Below, piece after piece: positions 1-7,092 of a stretch of DNA of 13,434 nt. The first letter of the stretch is position 1. The number at the start of each line of letters is the position of its first letter. Origin of the DNA: JBEKEX01 sp050013615 (GTDB lineage Bacteria > Chloroflexota > Anaerolineae > Anaerolineales > Anaerolineaceae); NCBI GenBank assembly GCA_050013615.1, contig JBEKEX010000051.1, positions 1-13,434 of the forward strand, written 5' to 3'. The notes under the pieces were generated by a model. The model had not been told where the DNA came from, did not search any database, and saw only the letters and a list, made by a program, of their open reading frames with translations. Both the position numbers and the translations under genes were made by a program.

Positions 1-82
1 CCGCGATCGTTGTTGCTGTTGCACTACAGGCACTTAATGACAACCCCAAGATAATAAGAAGTATTAAAAAAAGTTTTTTCAT
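1..82 (-). CDS. Lipoprotein, N-terminal fragment (cut by window edge)
   Basis: Reading the minus strand from ATG at 82-80 gives 27 codons that run off the left edge without a stop. The peptide is a textbook lipoprotein signal: Met-Lys-Lys, a hydrophobic stretch (residues 4-15) and a lipobox LSAC with the lipidated cysteine at residue 19, followed by a Ser/Ala/Thr-rich segment. An AAAGGA ribosome binding site lies about 6 nt upstream of the ATG. The mature function cannot be judged because the rest of the gene is outside the window. It is divergent from the two-component genes at 433, with about 350 bases between, so the regulator could control it. The signal peptide and start are seen directly; export and membrane anchoring follow from the lipobox rule. 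Confidence 0.75.
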   Translation of the reverse strand, partial: MKKLFLILLIILGLSLSACSATATTIA

Positions 83-432
83 TCGATATCCTTTAATATT
101 TTTGTCACCAGTTACTCACGCCACGCGTATCATCAATAATATTGGCGCAAGTTCCTTTATGGCTCATCAATCATTTCTGCATTACCTTCGGCAGGAAAGA
201 CTTCAAGATACATTGCAATAGCGGGCCCGTCGCATCGACGTTTCAGGATCAATCATCGTATTTTGGTATGCCTCCAATAATTTATTCACTATGGTTATTC
301 TAAAAATAATGGTTGTGAAAAGACTATGAATTAGCTGTGAAAAGGCTAAGATTTTCTATTTTTGTGTTGTTTTAACAGCAAATTCTCAGCATAGCGGTGT
401 ATATTCAGCATTGTGGTAATATAAAAAATAAA
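83..432. other. Divergent intergenic region with possible micro-ORF
   Basis: AT-rich spacer between the edge lipoprotein (minus) and the response regulator (plus). It holds the tandem 11-bp repeats at 314-346. On the minus strand, positions 252-157 (TTG start, TAA stop) can be read as a 31-residue peptide ending in EMIDEP; its composition is protein-like, but the only GGAGG (275-271) is 18 nt from the TTG, so it may be a gene remnant or chance. No RNA gene was recognised. Confidence 0.4.
314..346 (+). promoter_or_regulatory. Three tandem 11-bp direct repeats, probable response-regulator operator
   Basis: Three consecutive 11-mers are seen: TGTGAAAAGAC (314-324), TATGAATTAGC (325-335) and TGTGAAAAGGC (336-346). 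Units 1 and 3 differ at one base, and the match extends two more bases (TA). A looser fourth unit may follow at 347-357. OmpR/PhoB-family regulators bind head-to-tail 11-bp direct repeats, and a gene of that family starts 87 bp downstream, so autoregulation is the natural reading. The alternative target is the divergent lipoprotein gene. That the regulator binds here is inference. Confidence 0.55.
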
Positions 433-1110
433 ATGCCAACTATACTTGTTGTAGATGATGATCAAAAATTGCTCAAGATGCTCCAACGCACACTGGTCTA
501 TGAAAATATGGACGTGTTGACAGCCAGTGACGGCCAGGAAGCGTTGTCGGTAGTGCGCGTCCAGCAACCTGATCTCATTATCTTGGACTGGATGATGCCA
601 AAGATGGATGGTCTGGCCACTATCAAGCAATTGCGCCTGGAAGGCGAAAGAACTCTGGTCTTGATGCTTACCGCCCGGGATGCGATCGAGAACAGGGTCG
701 AAGGGTTGGAAAGCGGTGCCGATGATTACTTGGTGAAGCCCTTTGCACCAACCGAATTGGTAGCCCGCGTGCATGCCTTGCTGCGCCGCATTGAGGCCGG
801 GCCAGACAAGCAGAAAGTCGCTTATGCCGATATAGCATTGGATCCGGTCAGCCATCAAGTCAGCCGTGGAGAAACAACTTTGACGCTTACACTGACGGAA
901 TTCAACCTTCTCTATCTATTCCTCCGCCATCCTCGCCAAGTGCTCGAGCGAGCTCAGATTCTCAACGAAGTATGGGGGTATGACTTCGGCGGCGAAGATA
1001 ATGTACTTGAAATCTATATCGGCTATCTCAGGAAGAAGCTCGAAGCAGGTAGCCGCTCCCGCCTGATCCACACCGTTCGTGGCGTGGGGTACGTTTTGCG
1101 CGAGGAATGA
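433..1110 (+). CDS. OmpR/PhoB-family DNA-binding response regulator
   Basis: A 225-residue protein with the standard two-domain layout. The receiver domain (about 1-118) has the acidic pair D8/D9 (VVDDD), phospho-acceptor Asp52 in ILDWMMPKMDG, switch Thr80 and Lys102 in the KPF motif. The winged-helix trans_reg_C domain (about 127-223) ends with the typical RGVGYVL. It is phosphorylated by the kinase encoded next and then binds DNA repeats. The start was placed at ATG 433 because family members begin directly before the first beta strand (PTILVVDDD); a GTG at 397 would add 12 unlikely residues. Neither start has a strong Shine-Dalgarno. The stop overlaps the kinase start by 4 nt (ATGA), so the two are translationally coupled. 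The stimulus cannot be told from the sequence. Confidence 0.93.
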   Translation: MPTILVVDDDQKLLKMLQRTLVYENMDVLTASDGQEALSVVRVQQPDLIILDWMMPKMDGLATIKQLRLEGERTLVLMLTARDAIENRVEGLESGADDYLVKPFAPTELVARVHALLRRIEAGPDKQKVAYADIALDPVSHQVSRGETTLTLTLTEFNLLYLFLRHPRQVLERAQILNEVWGYDFGGEDNVLEIYIGYLRKKLEAGSRSRLIHTVRGVGYVLREE

Positions 1111-2579
1111 TGTCCATCCGGCTGCGGTTATCTTTTCTATTTAGCACCATCCTGGCGCTGACCTTGATCATCGTGGGCGTCGTGGTGTACATCACCCAGT
1201 GGCAATACACACAAAATTGGCTGAAGAACGACCTGGAAGTCAGCAGCGATACCTTGGGCCAATCCGTGTTGCAGAATTATCAGAATTCGAGGCATGGCCC
1301 AAATTCACCCACATCTCCCCCACCGCCGGTGCCCTTTCAAACCTATTCGACCGACCAGACCTTCCACCAACTATCGCAGAGCGAGATCGTGCGCGTGCTC
1401 GACCCCGAGGGCAATTTGGTCGCCAGTCCCTATGGTTTACCCGGTGATGCTCTTCCGCTCAGCGCAGAAGGGTTGAAGACTCTGCAAAACCAGCAAGAAT
1501 GGTGGGAAACCGACGTGGTGTCCGGCAATAGTTTGCTAATCTATAACCGTCCCATCATTGCCAACGGTAATATCGTCTCGATCCTTCAGGTGGCCCGGCC
1601 GCTGACGGAACGTGACCAATCGTTGCAGGCATTGGCGATCGCATTGATCGCCGTCACCCTCGTTTCCACCCTGGCTGCTTTTGGATTCGGCTGGCTGCTT
1701 GCCGGGATTGCCCTGCGCCCGATCCAACAGATCACACAAACAGCTCAATCCATTGGCACGGAACGCAATTTCACCCGCCGGGTGGATTACAACGGACCCA
1801 ACGACGAGGTAGGCCGCCTGGCTGTCACGTTCAATTCGATGCTGTCGCAACTCCAAGATGCTTACCAAAAGGTGGCGTATTCCCTGGAGATGCAGCGCGA
1901 TTTCGTGGCCGATGTGTCGCATGAACTACGTACCCCGCTGACCACCTTGCGCGGCAACCTGGGCTTATTGAAACATACACCGCCGATTCCGGCTGATGAA
2001 CAAGCTGATATTTTGGAAGACATGGTGGACGAGAGTGACCGCTTGATCCGCCTGGTGAACGACTTGCTTGTCCTGGCACGCGCCGATGCCGGCCGTAATC
2101 TGGCGAGAGAACTCGTGGTTCTTTCTCCTGTCATCGAGGAGGCTTGCCGCCAAGTGCACCTGTTGGATCAGACGCGGCAGCTCACCACCGATGTGCCACA
2201 GGAAATCGCCGTCGTGGGAGATCGAGACGCTATTAAACAGATTCTGTTGATCCTCCTGGATAATGCGTTGAAACACTCGGAAGGTGCCATTTTCCTATTT
2301 GTTAGGCAAAACCAATCACAGGTAATGATCAACGTGCGGGATGAAGGAGCCGGTATCCCATCGGACAAGTTGGAGCACGTCTTCGACCGCTTCTATCGCG
2401 GCGACGACCATCTGCTCGTAACCGGAGTCGGTCTGGGGCTGCCCATCGCAAAATCCCTGGCCGAAGGCCAGGGCGGGACTATTACGATGAAAAGCGAATT
2501 GGGAAAAGGCAGCACGGTCACCGTGTATCTACCGGCTGCCGAATCGGATCTTTCATCTGACCAGATGGAGCAGGCCTGA
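1107..2579 (+). CDS. Membrane sensor histidine kinase
   Basis: A 490-residue kinase partnering the regulator upstream. TM1 spans about 9-30; an extracytoplasmic sensor loop of about 140 residues follows, with a proline-rich patch near 65-77; TM2 is about 174-201; a HAMP linker follows (about 203-255). The HisKA dimerisation domain has the phospho-accepting His272 in DVSHELRTPL. The ATP-binding domain shows the N box (LLDNALKHS, about 383-391), G1 (DEGAGIP, 412-418), F box (FDRFYR) and G2 (GVGLGLPIAK). All catalytic boxes are present, so it should be an active autokinase. The start ATG overlaps the regulator stop; a second ATG follows at once at 1110, and the GAGGA at 1102-1106 is very close to both, so the start could be either. 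The ligand is unknown. The 3' end overlaps the convergent VTT gene by 27 nt. Confidence 0.93.
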   Translation: MMSIRLRLSFLFSTILALTLIIVGVVVYITQWQYTQNWLKNDLEVSSDTLGQSVLQNYQNSRHGPNSPTSPPPPVPFQTYSTDQTFHQLSQSEIVRVLDPEGNLVASPYGLPGDALPLSAEGLKTLQNQQEWWETDVVSGNSLLIYNRPIIANGNIVSILQVARPLTERDQSLQALAIALIAVTLVSTLAAFGFGWLLAGIALRPIQQITQTAQSIGTERNFTRRVDYNGPNDEVGRLAVTFNSMLSQLQDAYQKVAYSLEMQRDFVADVSHELRTPLTTLRGNLGLLKHTPPIPADEQADILEDMVDESDRLIRLVNDLLVLARADAGRNLARELVVLSPVIEEACRQVHLLDQTRQLTTDVPQEIAVVGDRDAIKQILLILLDNALKHSEGAIFLFVRQNQSQVMINVRDEGAGIPSDKLEHVFDRFYRGDDHLLVTGVGLGLPIAKSLAEGQGGTITMKSELGKGSTVTVYLPAAESDLSSDQMEQA

Positions 2580-3098
2580 AGCACCAAAAGCAAGAATAGC
2601 TGCGCCGATCACATTAGCTACAATGGCTGTCCACAGAAATCGCCAAATAGGAACGTCATAAACGCCGCTGATAATGCCTACTGTCTTCGGACCATAACCG
2701 GGAAGTGCACGTCCCAGAAGAAGGAAAACTGGAGAATCGACGGGGAGTTTTTTCAACCAATTAGGGAAATTCTCACGCCGCCGCTCGAAATCCGCCACAT
2801 CACCGATCTTTTTGCCCAAATAAAACTCCATCAATGCTGCCAAGACATTCCCCACACAGCAGATCCATGTTGTTTGGAAAGGACCAAGCAATCCGGTGAT
2901 AATGACCGTGAATGGTTCTGAAGGAATGAAAGTGGCTCCCAATATGCAGTAGATTAATATACAAATAACAGGTCCCAGCGGACCACTCTCCTGGATTAAT
3001 TTTTCCAATGTATTAATATATTGCTTTGGCATGAAAGCTATAACAAGAAACATCAGCACTATTAAAAGGAAAATTAAAATTGTCTTAACGTACGACAC
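2553..3098 (-). CDS. VTT-domain (TVP38/TMEM64, DedA-like) integral membrane protein
   Basis: A 181-residue, very hydrophobic protein. An N-terminal TM (about 5-23) is followed by a hydrophobic re-entrant-like segment (about 42-75, with IPSEPFTVIITGLLG), further hydrophobic stretches and the signature GRALPGYGPKTVGIISG (about 128-144), which matches the 'GRxxPGxxxxxxxxxG' pattern of VTT/SNARE-associated (PF09335) proteins. DedA/VTT proteins are linked to lipid-carrier flipping and membrane homeostasis; the substrate here is not determined. It faces the histidine kinase tail to tail, and the two coding regions overlap by 27 nt. The start ATG at 3098 gives a complete first TM; the nearest purine-rich site (GGTGAG) is about 18 nt away, so the start is only moderately certain. 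Confidence 0.8.
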   Translation of the reverse strand: MSYVKTILIFLLIVLMFLVIAFMPKQYINTLEKLIQESGPLGPVICILIYCILGATFIPSEPFTVIITGLLGPFQTTWICCVGNVLAALMEFYLGKKIGDVADFERRRENFPNWLKKLPVDSPVFLLLGRALPGYGPKTVGIISGVYDVPIWRFLWTAIVANVIGAAILAFGASGLLHLVR

Positions 3099-3409
3099 AT
3101 GGTTATTTTTTTGCGTATCTCACCGCCTGTGTTCTAAAAGAGTGTTTATATCTGAATCAGTAGCCATCAGGTAGTGCCGCTACCAATCCCGGCTGACAAA
3201 GTGACCGTCGATATCTCTTGAGTTTTGTTTTCTTCAATTGCTCTGCGATCGACCGTATCCCCAGAGCATCCCTCTAGGATCTAATCCTAATGGAATATCG
3301 TGGAGATAATCCAAATATTATGGACGCTGTATTATATATTCAAATCGATAATATGTCGTACGAACTTCAGCAGCAATTCGGGCAGTTCCAAAATTAATAA
3401 AGCAGGAAC
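3099..3409. other. Intergenic, no gene recognised
   Basis: AT-rich gap between two minus-strand genes (exporter end, VTT gene start). It should hold the VTT promoter; a TATAAA is seen on the minus strand near 3150 but has no clear -35. Small inverted repeats are GGTAG/CTACC (3170-3184), GCTCTG/CAGAGC (3240-3267) and TAGGAT/ATCCTA with a 3-nt spacer (3275-3289). None has a terminator-like U tract, and none was assigned a role. Confidence 0.5.
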
Positions 3410-5017
3410 TTATCCAGCCATGGGCAATGTTCCACTCGTGTCTGTACGGCCTGCCCATTTCTGCGGCCAGCCCGGCAGCAGACTTCCCAGAAACAACGCC
3501 GCCAATGCCGCATAGAAGGTCAGTTTGTAGCTGCGTTCGAACCCTGCCACGTTTTCATCGCAGGCGCGCTGAAGCAAATCTGAGGTTGGCGCGGTAATCC
3601 ATGAACCTGTCACATTCGAAAAATCCTCGGCCGCCGTCGCATAACCGGCAGGCGATGTCGCACAAAGAGCAATGGGCTGCGACGAGGTCGTTTCAGTGAT
3701 CGCGTTCTGGAAAGCCTGGACATCCGGCGACAAGGTGCTCGCCAGAACTGTTGCCAGTACTGCCACACCGATCGATTGGACCACTTGCCGCAGGGCATTG
3801 TTCAGGGATGTGCCGCGCGGCAGATCTTTGGGAGGCACCACCGATAAAGCCGTGACCATCGTCGTCTGTACCGTCAAACCGAGGGAAATACCCCGCAGCA
3901 CGAGCAGAAAGATGATCCAGCTTATGGGCGTATCAGCTTTGAGTTGGGAAAGTTGCCAGGTGTTGACGACCAAGATACCAAAACCAGCGATCATCAATGG
4001 GCGCGGCCCGATCTTGTCATATATCTGCCCGGATAAGATCACCAAAATGCCGCTGGTGATCGCCATGGGCAAAAGGATAAAACCCGTCTCCAGGGGAGAA
4101 AGGCCCCGCAGGAATTGCAAATAGATCGGCAGCAGAAATTCAGCCCCGAACAAAGCCAGCACGCTTACATAACCCAGCAAGTTAGCATTGAGGAACGTAC
4201 GGTCTTTGAACAAACGCAAATCCAGCAGCGGCTCTTTTGCTACGAACAATTCGATTACCGTGAATGCTGCCAGACTGACGAAACCGACACCGAACCAAAG
4301 CAAGGTGACCGGAGCTGTCCAGCCGGCATCCGACGCAATCGAAGCCGCATAAAGGATTGCGCCGAAACCCATAATCTCTGTGATGATCCCGGGCACATCG
4401 AAGGAGAAATGGTCGGGGCTCTTTTGCTCGCGCAGCACCAAAATCCCCATGACAAAACCGATCAAACCAATCGGCGGGTTAATGAAAAAAATGACACGCC
4501 ACAAATTCAGACTGACCAGCCACCCGCCCAAAACCGGGCCAAGTGCCGGAGCCAGCAGAGCAGCGATGCCATAGATACCCAGTGCCGTTCCCTGCTCTTC
4601 GCGCCGGAAAGCCTGCAACAACAGCGTAACACCCAATGGCATGGCAATTCCTCCGCCAACCCCCTGAATCATGCGGAATATGATCAGCATGAGCAGGCTG
4701 GTGGACAACCCACAAAGCAAGGACCCCAAAGCAAACAAGATCAGGGCAAGCAAATAGACCCGTTTGGAGCCAAAACGTTCGGCCAGGAAACCCGCCATGG
4801 GCATGACGATGCCCATCGCCATTACATAAACACTAATGATCCATTGTGAATCGGTAACGCTGCCGCCGAATTCTTTCCGCAAGGTCTGGAAAGCTACATT
4901 GACGACTGTTGTATCCAAGAGGATCATGAAGAAACCTAAGATCACACAACTCAACACCTGCCATTTGTATTTAGACGGCTTCGGGGCAGCAATGGAGGAA
5001 AACGGTGATGAATACAT
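3410..5017 (-). CDS. MFS multidrug exporter, DHA2 (EmrB/QacA-type), 14 TM
   Basis: A 535-residue transporter of the major facilitator superfamily, expected to export drugs or other amphipathic compounds by proton antiport. Visible signatures are motif D1 LDTTVVNVAF (about 35-44), motif A GFLAERFGSKR (about 76-86), motif B RMIQGVGGG (115-123) and motif C LAPALGPVLGGW (about 155-166), which marks the antiporter drug-export branch. Length and hydrophobicity fit 14 TM segments. A long polar loop with two cysteines lies before the last TM (about 430-495 region), common in this branch. The start was placed at ATG 5017 because AGGAG sits 7 nt upstream; an in-frame TTG at 5023 is less likely. It stands alone, with no EmrA-like partner or TetR regulator next to it, so the substrate cannot be guessed. 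Confidence 0.92.
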   Translation of the reverse strand: MYSSPFSSIAAPKPSKYKWQVLSCVILGFFMILLDTTVVNVAFQTLRKEFGGSVTDSQWIISVYVMAMGIVMPMAGFLAERFGSKRVYLLALILFALGSLLCGLSTSLLMLIIFRMIQGVGGGIAMPLGVTLLLQAFRREEQGTALGIYGIAALLAPALGPVLGGWLVSLNLWRVIFFINPPIGLIGFVMGILVLREQKSPDHFSFDVPGIITEIMGFGAILYAASIASDAGWTAPVTLLWFGVGFVSLAAFTVIELFVAKEPLLDLRLFKDRTFLNANLLGYVSVLALFGAEFLLPIYLQFLRGLSPLETGFILLPMAITSGILVILSGQIYDKIGPRPLMIAGFGILVVNTWQLSQLKADTPISWIIFLLVLRGISLGLTVQTTMVTALSVVPPKDLPRGTSLNNALRQVVQSIGVAVLATVLASTLSPDVQAFQNAITETTSSQPIALCATSPAGYATAAEDFSNVTGSWITAPTSDLLQRACDENVAGFERSYKLTFYAALAALFLGSLLPGWPQKWAGRTDTSGTLPMAG

Positions 5018-5383
5018 GCACAAGCTCCTATCGATAATCCACCTATTCTAACAAATTAACCTGATTCCACCCAGAAAGAAATACAATGATAAGCAAGACT
5101 ATAACATTCTCTTCATCTCGCCCCACTATTCCCAGTCCAACCACCTTATTAAACGCAACAGCCCTCACATCCCAGAAAGTGAAGGCTGTTCGTATTAAAG
5201 AGGAGAAATCGGAGCTATGTCAGCCCTTAATCGCCCCAGCCATTAATCCACGCATGAAAGAAAGCACATACCCTCTGAGTCATCCGCCTCAAAGCCATTC
5301 GCATCTTTTAATGATAACACGGCAAACAAGTTTTATCGGGCAGCCATCGGTGAACACAAACCGTTCTGTGCACTGGTGATATA
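5018..5383. other. Intergenic gap upstream of the exporter
   Basis: No convincing gene. A plus-strand frame at 5086-5379 is open for 97 codons, but it is Ser/Thr/Pro-rich low-information sequence without a ribosome binding site, and I leave it out. A TAGAAT -10-like hexamer for the exporter lies on the minus strand at 5050-5045. An imperfect 12-bp inverted repeat, 5157-5168 with 5179-5190 (AACAGCC/GGCTGTT core, one mismatch), could form a hairpin on either strand. It may be a relic of a decayed gene. Confidence 0.4.
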
Positions 5384-5423
5384 AAAGGAGCGCCCCATGT
5401 GTCATTTGTTCCACATGGGGCGC
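5381..5423 (-). terminator. Rho-independent terminator of the HtrA-like gene
   Basis: A perfect 12-bp inverted repeat (GCGCCCCATGTG at 5390-5401, CACATGGGGCGC at 5412-5423) has a 10-nt loop. It lies 30 bases past the protease stop; read on the minus strand it is followed by CTCCTTTTAT, an interrupted U tract. Confidence 0.8.
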
Positions 5424-5453
5424 CATTCCAAGGAGAAGAAGAATGGAATAGTA

Positions 5454-6626
5454 TTAGCTGGAAGAATTTGAAGAACTGGTAGTGCCCAATGTGATCTTTA
5501 CCTGGATCGTCTGATTATTCCTTACCAGGTCCATCGTCACCTGGTCACCCGGTTTATAGTTGAACAGAGTGTTCAGATAAGTGTGGGACTCATCCAGGGC
5601 AGTACCGTCGATGGCAGTGATAATATCTCCGGCTTGTAAATTGGCATCGCTGGCCGGGCTGTTCGCAGATACTTTGGTGATGTAAGCTCCCCATTGCGCC
5701 GGCAAGTTATAGGCTGCTGCTATATCAGGCGAGATCGGTTGGTAGCTGATGCCCAGATAAGGATGTGCGACATAGCCGTTCTGGATAAGCTGCTCCGCCA
5801 CGACTTGCGCCGTGTTGATCGGGATGGCAAACCCCAATCCTTCGGCCACGGTGCCGGTCCCACTGCTGCGGACGATCAGGGTATTGATGCCAATTACTTC
5901 ACCTGCCAGGTCCACCAACGGGCCGCCAGAATTACCCTGGTTGATGGCCGCGTCGGTTTGGATCAGTCCCTCGATCTGGTAACCATTGCCGGTGTCGATC
6001 GAGCGCCCGGTGGCGCTGACAACGCCTTCGGTGACTGTGTTCTTGAAATCGCCCAACGGCGACCCGATGGCGATGACCGTTTCGCCCGATTTCAATACAT
6101 CCGAATTGCCCAATGTTGCTACTGCAGGTACCTTCCCACTTGTCTTCAACACAGCCATATCTGAATAGGGGTCTGTCCCTACAATGGTTGCTTTCTCCTG
6201 GGTGCCATCGGAAAGGATGATCGTCGCCTGCGTCATACCCTCGATCACGTGGTTGTTGGTCAAGATATATCCCTTGTCAGAGATGAAGATACCGCTGCCG
6301 CTGACCGTTTGGGTACCTGTGGACCCGAAGTACGTCATTTGGCCAGGAATGGTTCCCACCACGGTCACGACTGCCGGGCTGGCCTTCTGCACTGCCTGGG
6401 TGACAGTAGTCTCGATATCTGTCGTATTGATGATCAGGGTCTGCTGTGGTTTGGAGGAAATCGGTACAATCGAGGTGGCCGATGAAGCTGAAGCCGCCTG
6501 GTTGCCAGCTTGTTTCTGCTGCATGACCTGGTAAACAGCCGTCCCGCCGGCAATTGCGCCCGCCGAGGCAGCCATCCCTGCCAAGACCACCACAAACAAT
6601 ACATATAAGACGCGTTTCCAAGACAT
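5454..6626 (-). CDS. htrA: Membrane-anchored HtrA/DegP-like serine protease with one PDZ domain
   Basis: A 390-residue S1C-family protease that degrades or handles misfolded extracytoplasmic proteins. Order: short cytoplasmic N-terminus; a single TM anchor (about 7-30); a Gln/Ala/Ser-rich linker (about 35-65); a trypsin-like domain (about 70-280) with catalytic triad His126 (TNNHVIEG), Asp156 (DPYSDMAVLK) and Ser233 (NQGNSGGPL); one PDZ domain (about 288-380) with the carboxylate-binding loop near HPYLGISY; and a Ser-rich tail. All catalytic residues are present. The start at 6626 is well supported: AAAGGAG lies 8 nt upstream. It is monocistronic, with a strong terminator after it and a long AT-rich upstream region. 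The one-PDZ, TM-anchored form is common in Gram-positive bacteria and Chloroflexi, unlike the secreted two-PDZ DegP. Confidence 0.94.
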   Translation of the reverse strand: MSWKRVLYVLFVVVLAGMAASAGAIAGGTAVYQVMQQKQAGNQAASASSATSIVPISSKPQQTLIINTTDIETTVTQAVQKASPAVVTVVGTIPGQMTYFGSTGTQTVSGSGIFISDKGYILTNNHVIEGMTQATIILSDGTQEKATIVGTDPYSDMAVLKTSGKVPAVATLGNSDVLKSGETVIAIGSPLGDFKNTVTEGVVSATGRSIDTGNGYQIEGLIQTDAAINQGNSGGPLVDLAGEVIGINTLIVRSSGTGTVAEGLGFAIPINTAQVVAEQLIQNGYVAHPYLGISYQPISPDIAAAYNLPAQWGAYITKVSANSPASDANLQAGDIITAIDGTALDESHTYLNTLFNYKPGDQVTMDLVRNNQTIQVKITLGTTSSSNSSS

Positions 6627-7041
6627 TTTTATGTCTCCTTTTATATAACGGTAAGCCTAACTTTTACGTGCATTCACACCTATTACAACTCAATCTACTA
6701 AATACTAATATAGCAGGTCGATATAAAAAAAGGATTAAAAAATTGTTTAGAATTTGTGTGGATTTTCAGTTCGCCGGAATAAGGCAAAGCGCTTTTAGCG
6801 TACTTATAGAAATTTTGTAATATGATCTGCGGTTTTACAGTGTCAATGTCGAGAAAATTTGGGGACAAAATGCAGCGTGATGACAGCTAAAACGCGCCAA
6901 AACCAAACCGGATCACCCATTTCGGTGTGCTATTATCGTTAATGGCGCTTTGCATCGCCATATTAACGATGGATATCTCATATTTCAAGTCATTAGTGGG
7001 ATATTTACAACTCAAATAACCTGGCAAGATAGATTAGTTGA
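6627..7041. other. Intergenic region upstream of the HtrA-like gene
   Basis: About 415 bases between the protease start and the mutase terminator, AT-rich and without a recognisable gene or tRNA. The protease promoter must lie here; AT-rich TATATTAG-like hexamers are seen on the minus strand around 6705-6715, but I cannot fix one promoter. The structured element at 6935-6970 is listed separately. A small CACC/GGTG hairpin precedes it near 6915-6928. Confidence 0.45.
6935..6970. repeat. Inverted repeat, two-part stem with bulge
   Basis: ATCGTTAAT (6935-6943) is answered by ATTAACGAT (6962-6970), and inside it GGCG pairs with CGCC around an 8-nt loop (CTTTGCAT). The two stems stack with a 2-nt bulge (AT) on one side. 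It could be an operator for a dimeric regulator or a structured RNA hairpin. It lies over 300 bp upstream of the protease start and beyond the mutase terminator, so its target is unclear. Confidence 0.55.
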
Positions 7042-7072
7042 TAAAACGGCGCCCTGGATTTCAGGGCGCCGT
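7041..7072 (-). terminator. Rho-independent terminator of the phosphohexomutase gene
   Basis: A perfect 11-bp stem, ACGGCGCCCTG (7046-7056) with CAGGGCGCCGT (7062-7072), has a 5-nt loop. On the minus strand it is 20 nt past the mutase stop and is followed by TTTTAT. Strong GC stem plus U tract. Confidence 0.85.
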
Positions 7073-7092
7073 CACATTTTAAACCAACCGGT

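Noticed and set aside
4115..4849. Long plus-strand frame opposite the MFS exporter
   Set aside because: Composition (Gln, Asp, Arg, His rich) is the usual antisense image of TM codons; the exporter motifs are unambiguous.
5045..5280. Minus-strand frame with an internal TGA in the same gap, considered as a second selenoprotein
   Set aside because: Unlike 13070, there is no CxxU-type motif, no SECIS-like hairpin right after the TGA and no recognisable family; at most a decayed gene.
5086..5379. Open plus-strand frame of 97 codons in the gap upstream of the exporter
   Set aside because: Low-complexity Ser/Thr/Pro composition, no ribosome binding site, no recognised motif, and it spans an imperfect inverted repeat (5157-5190).
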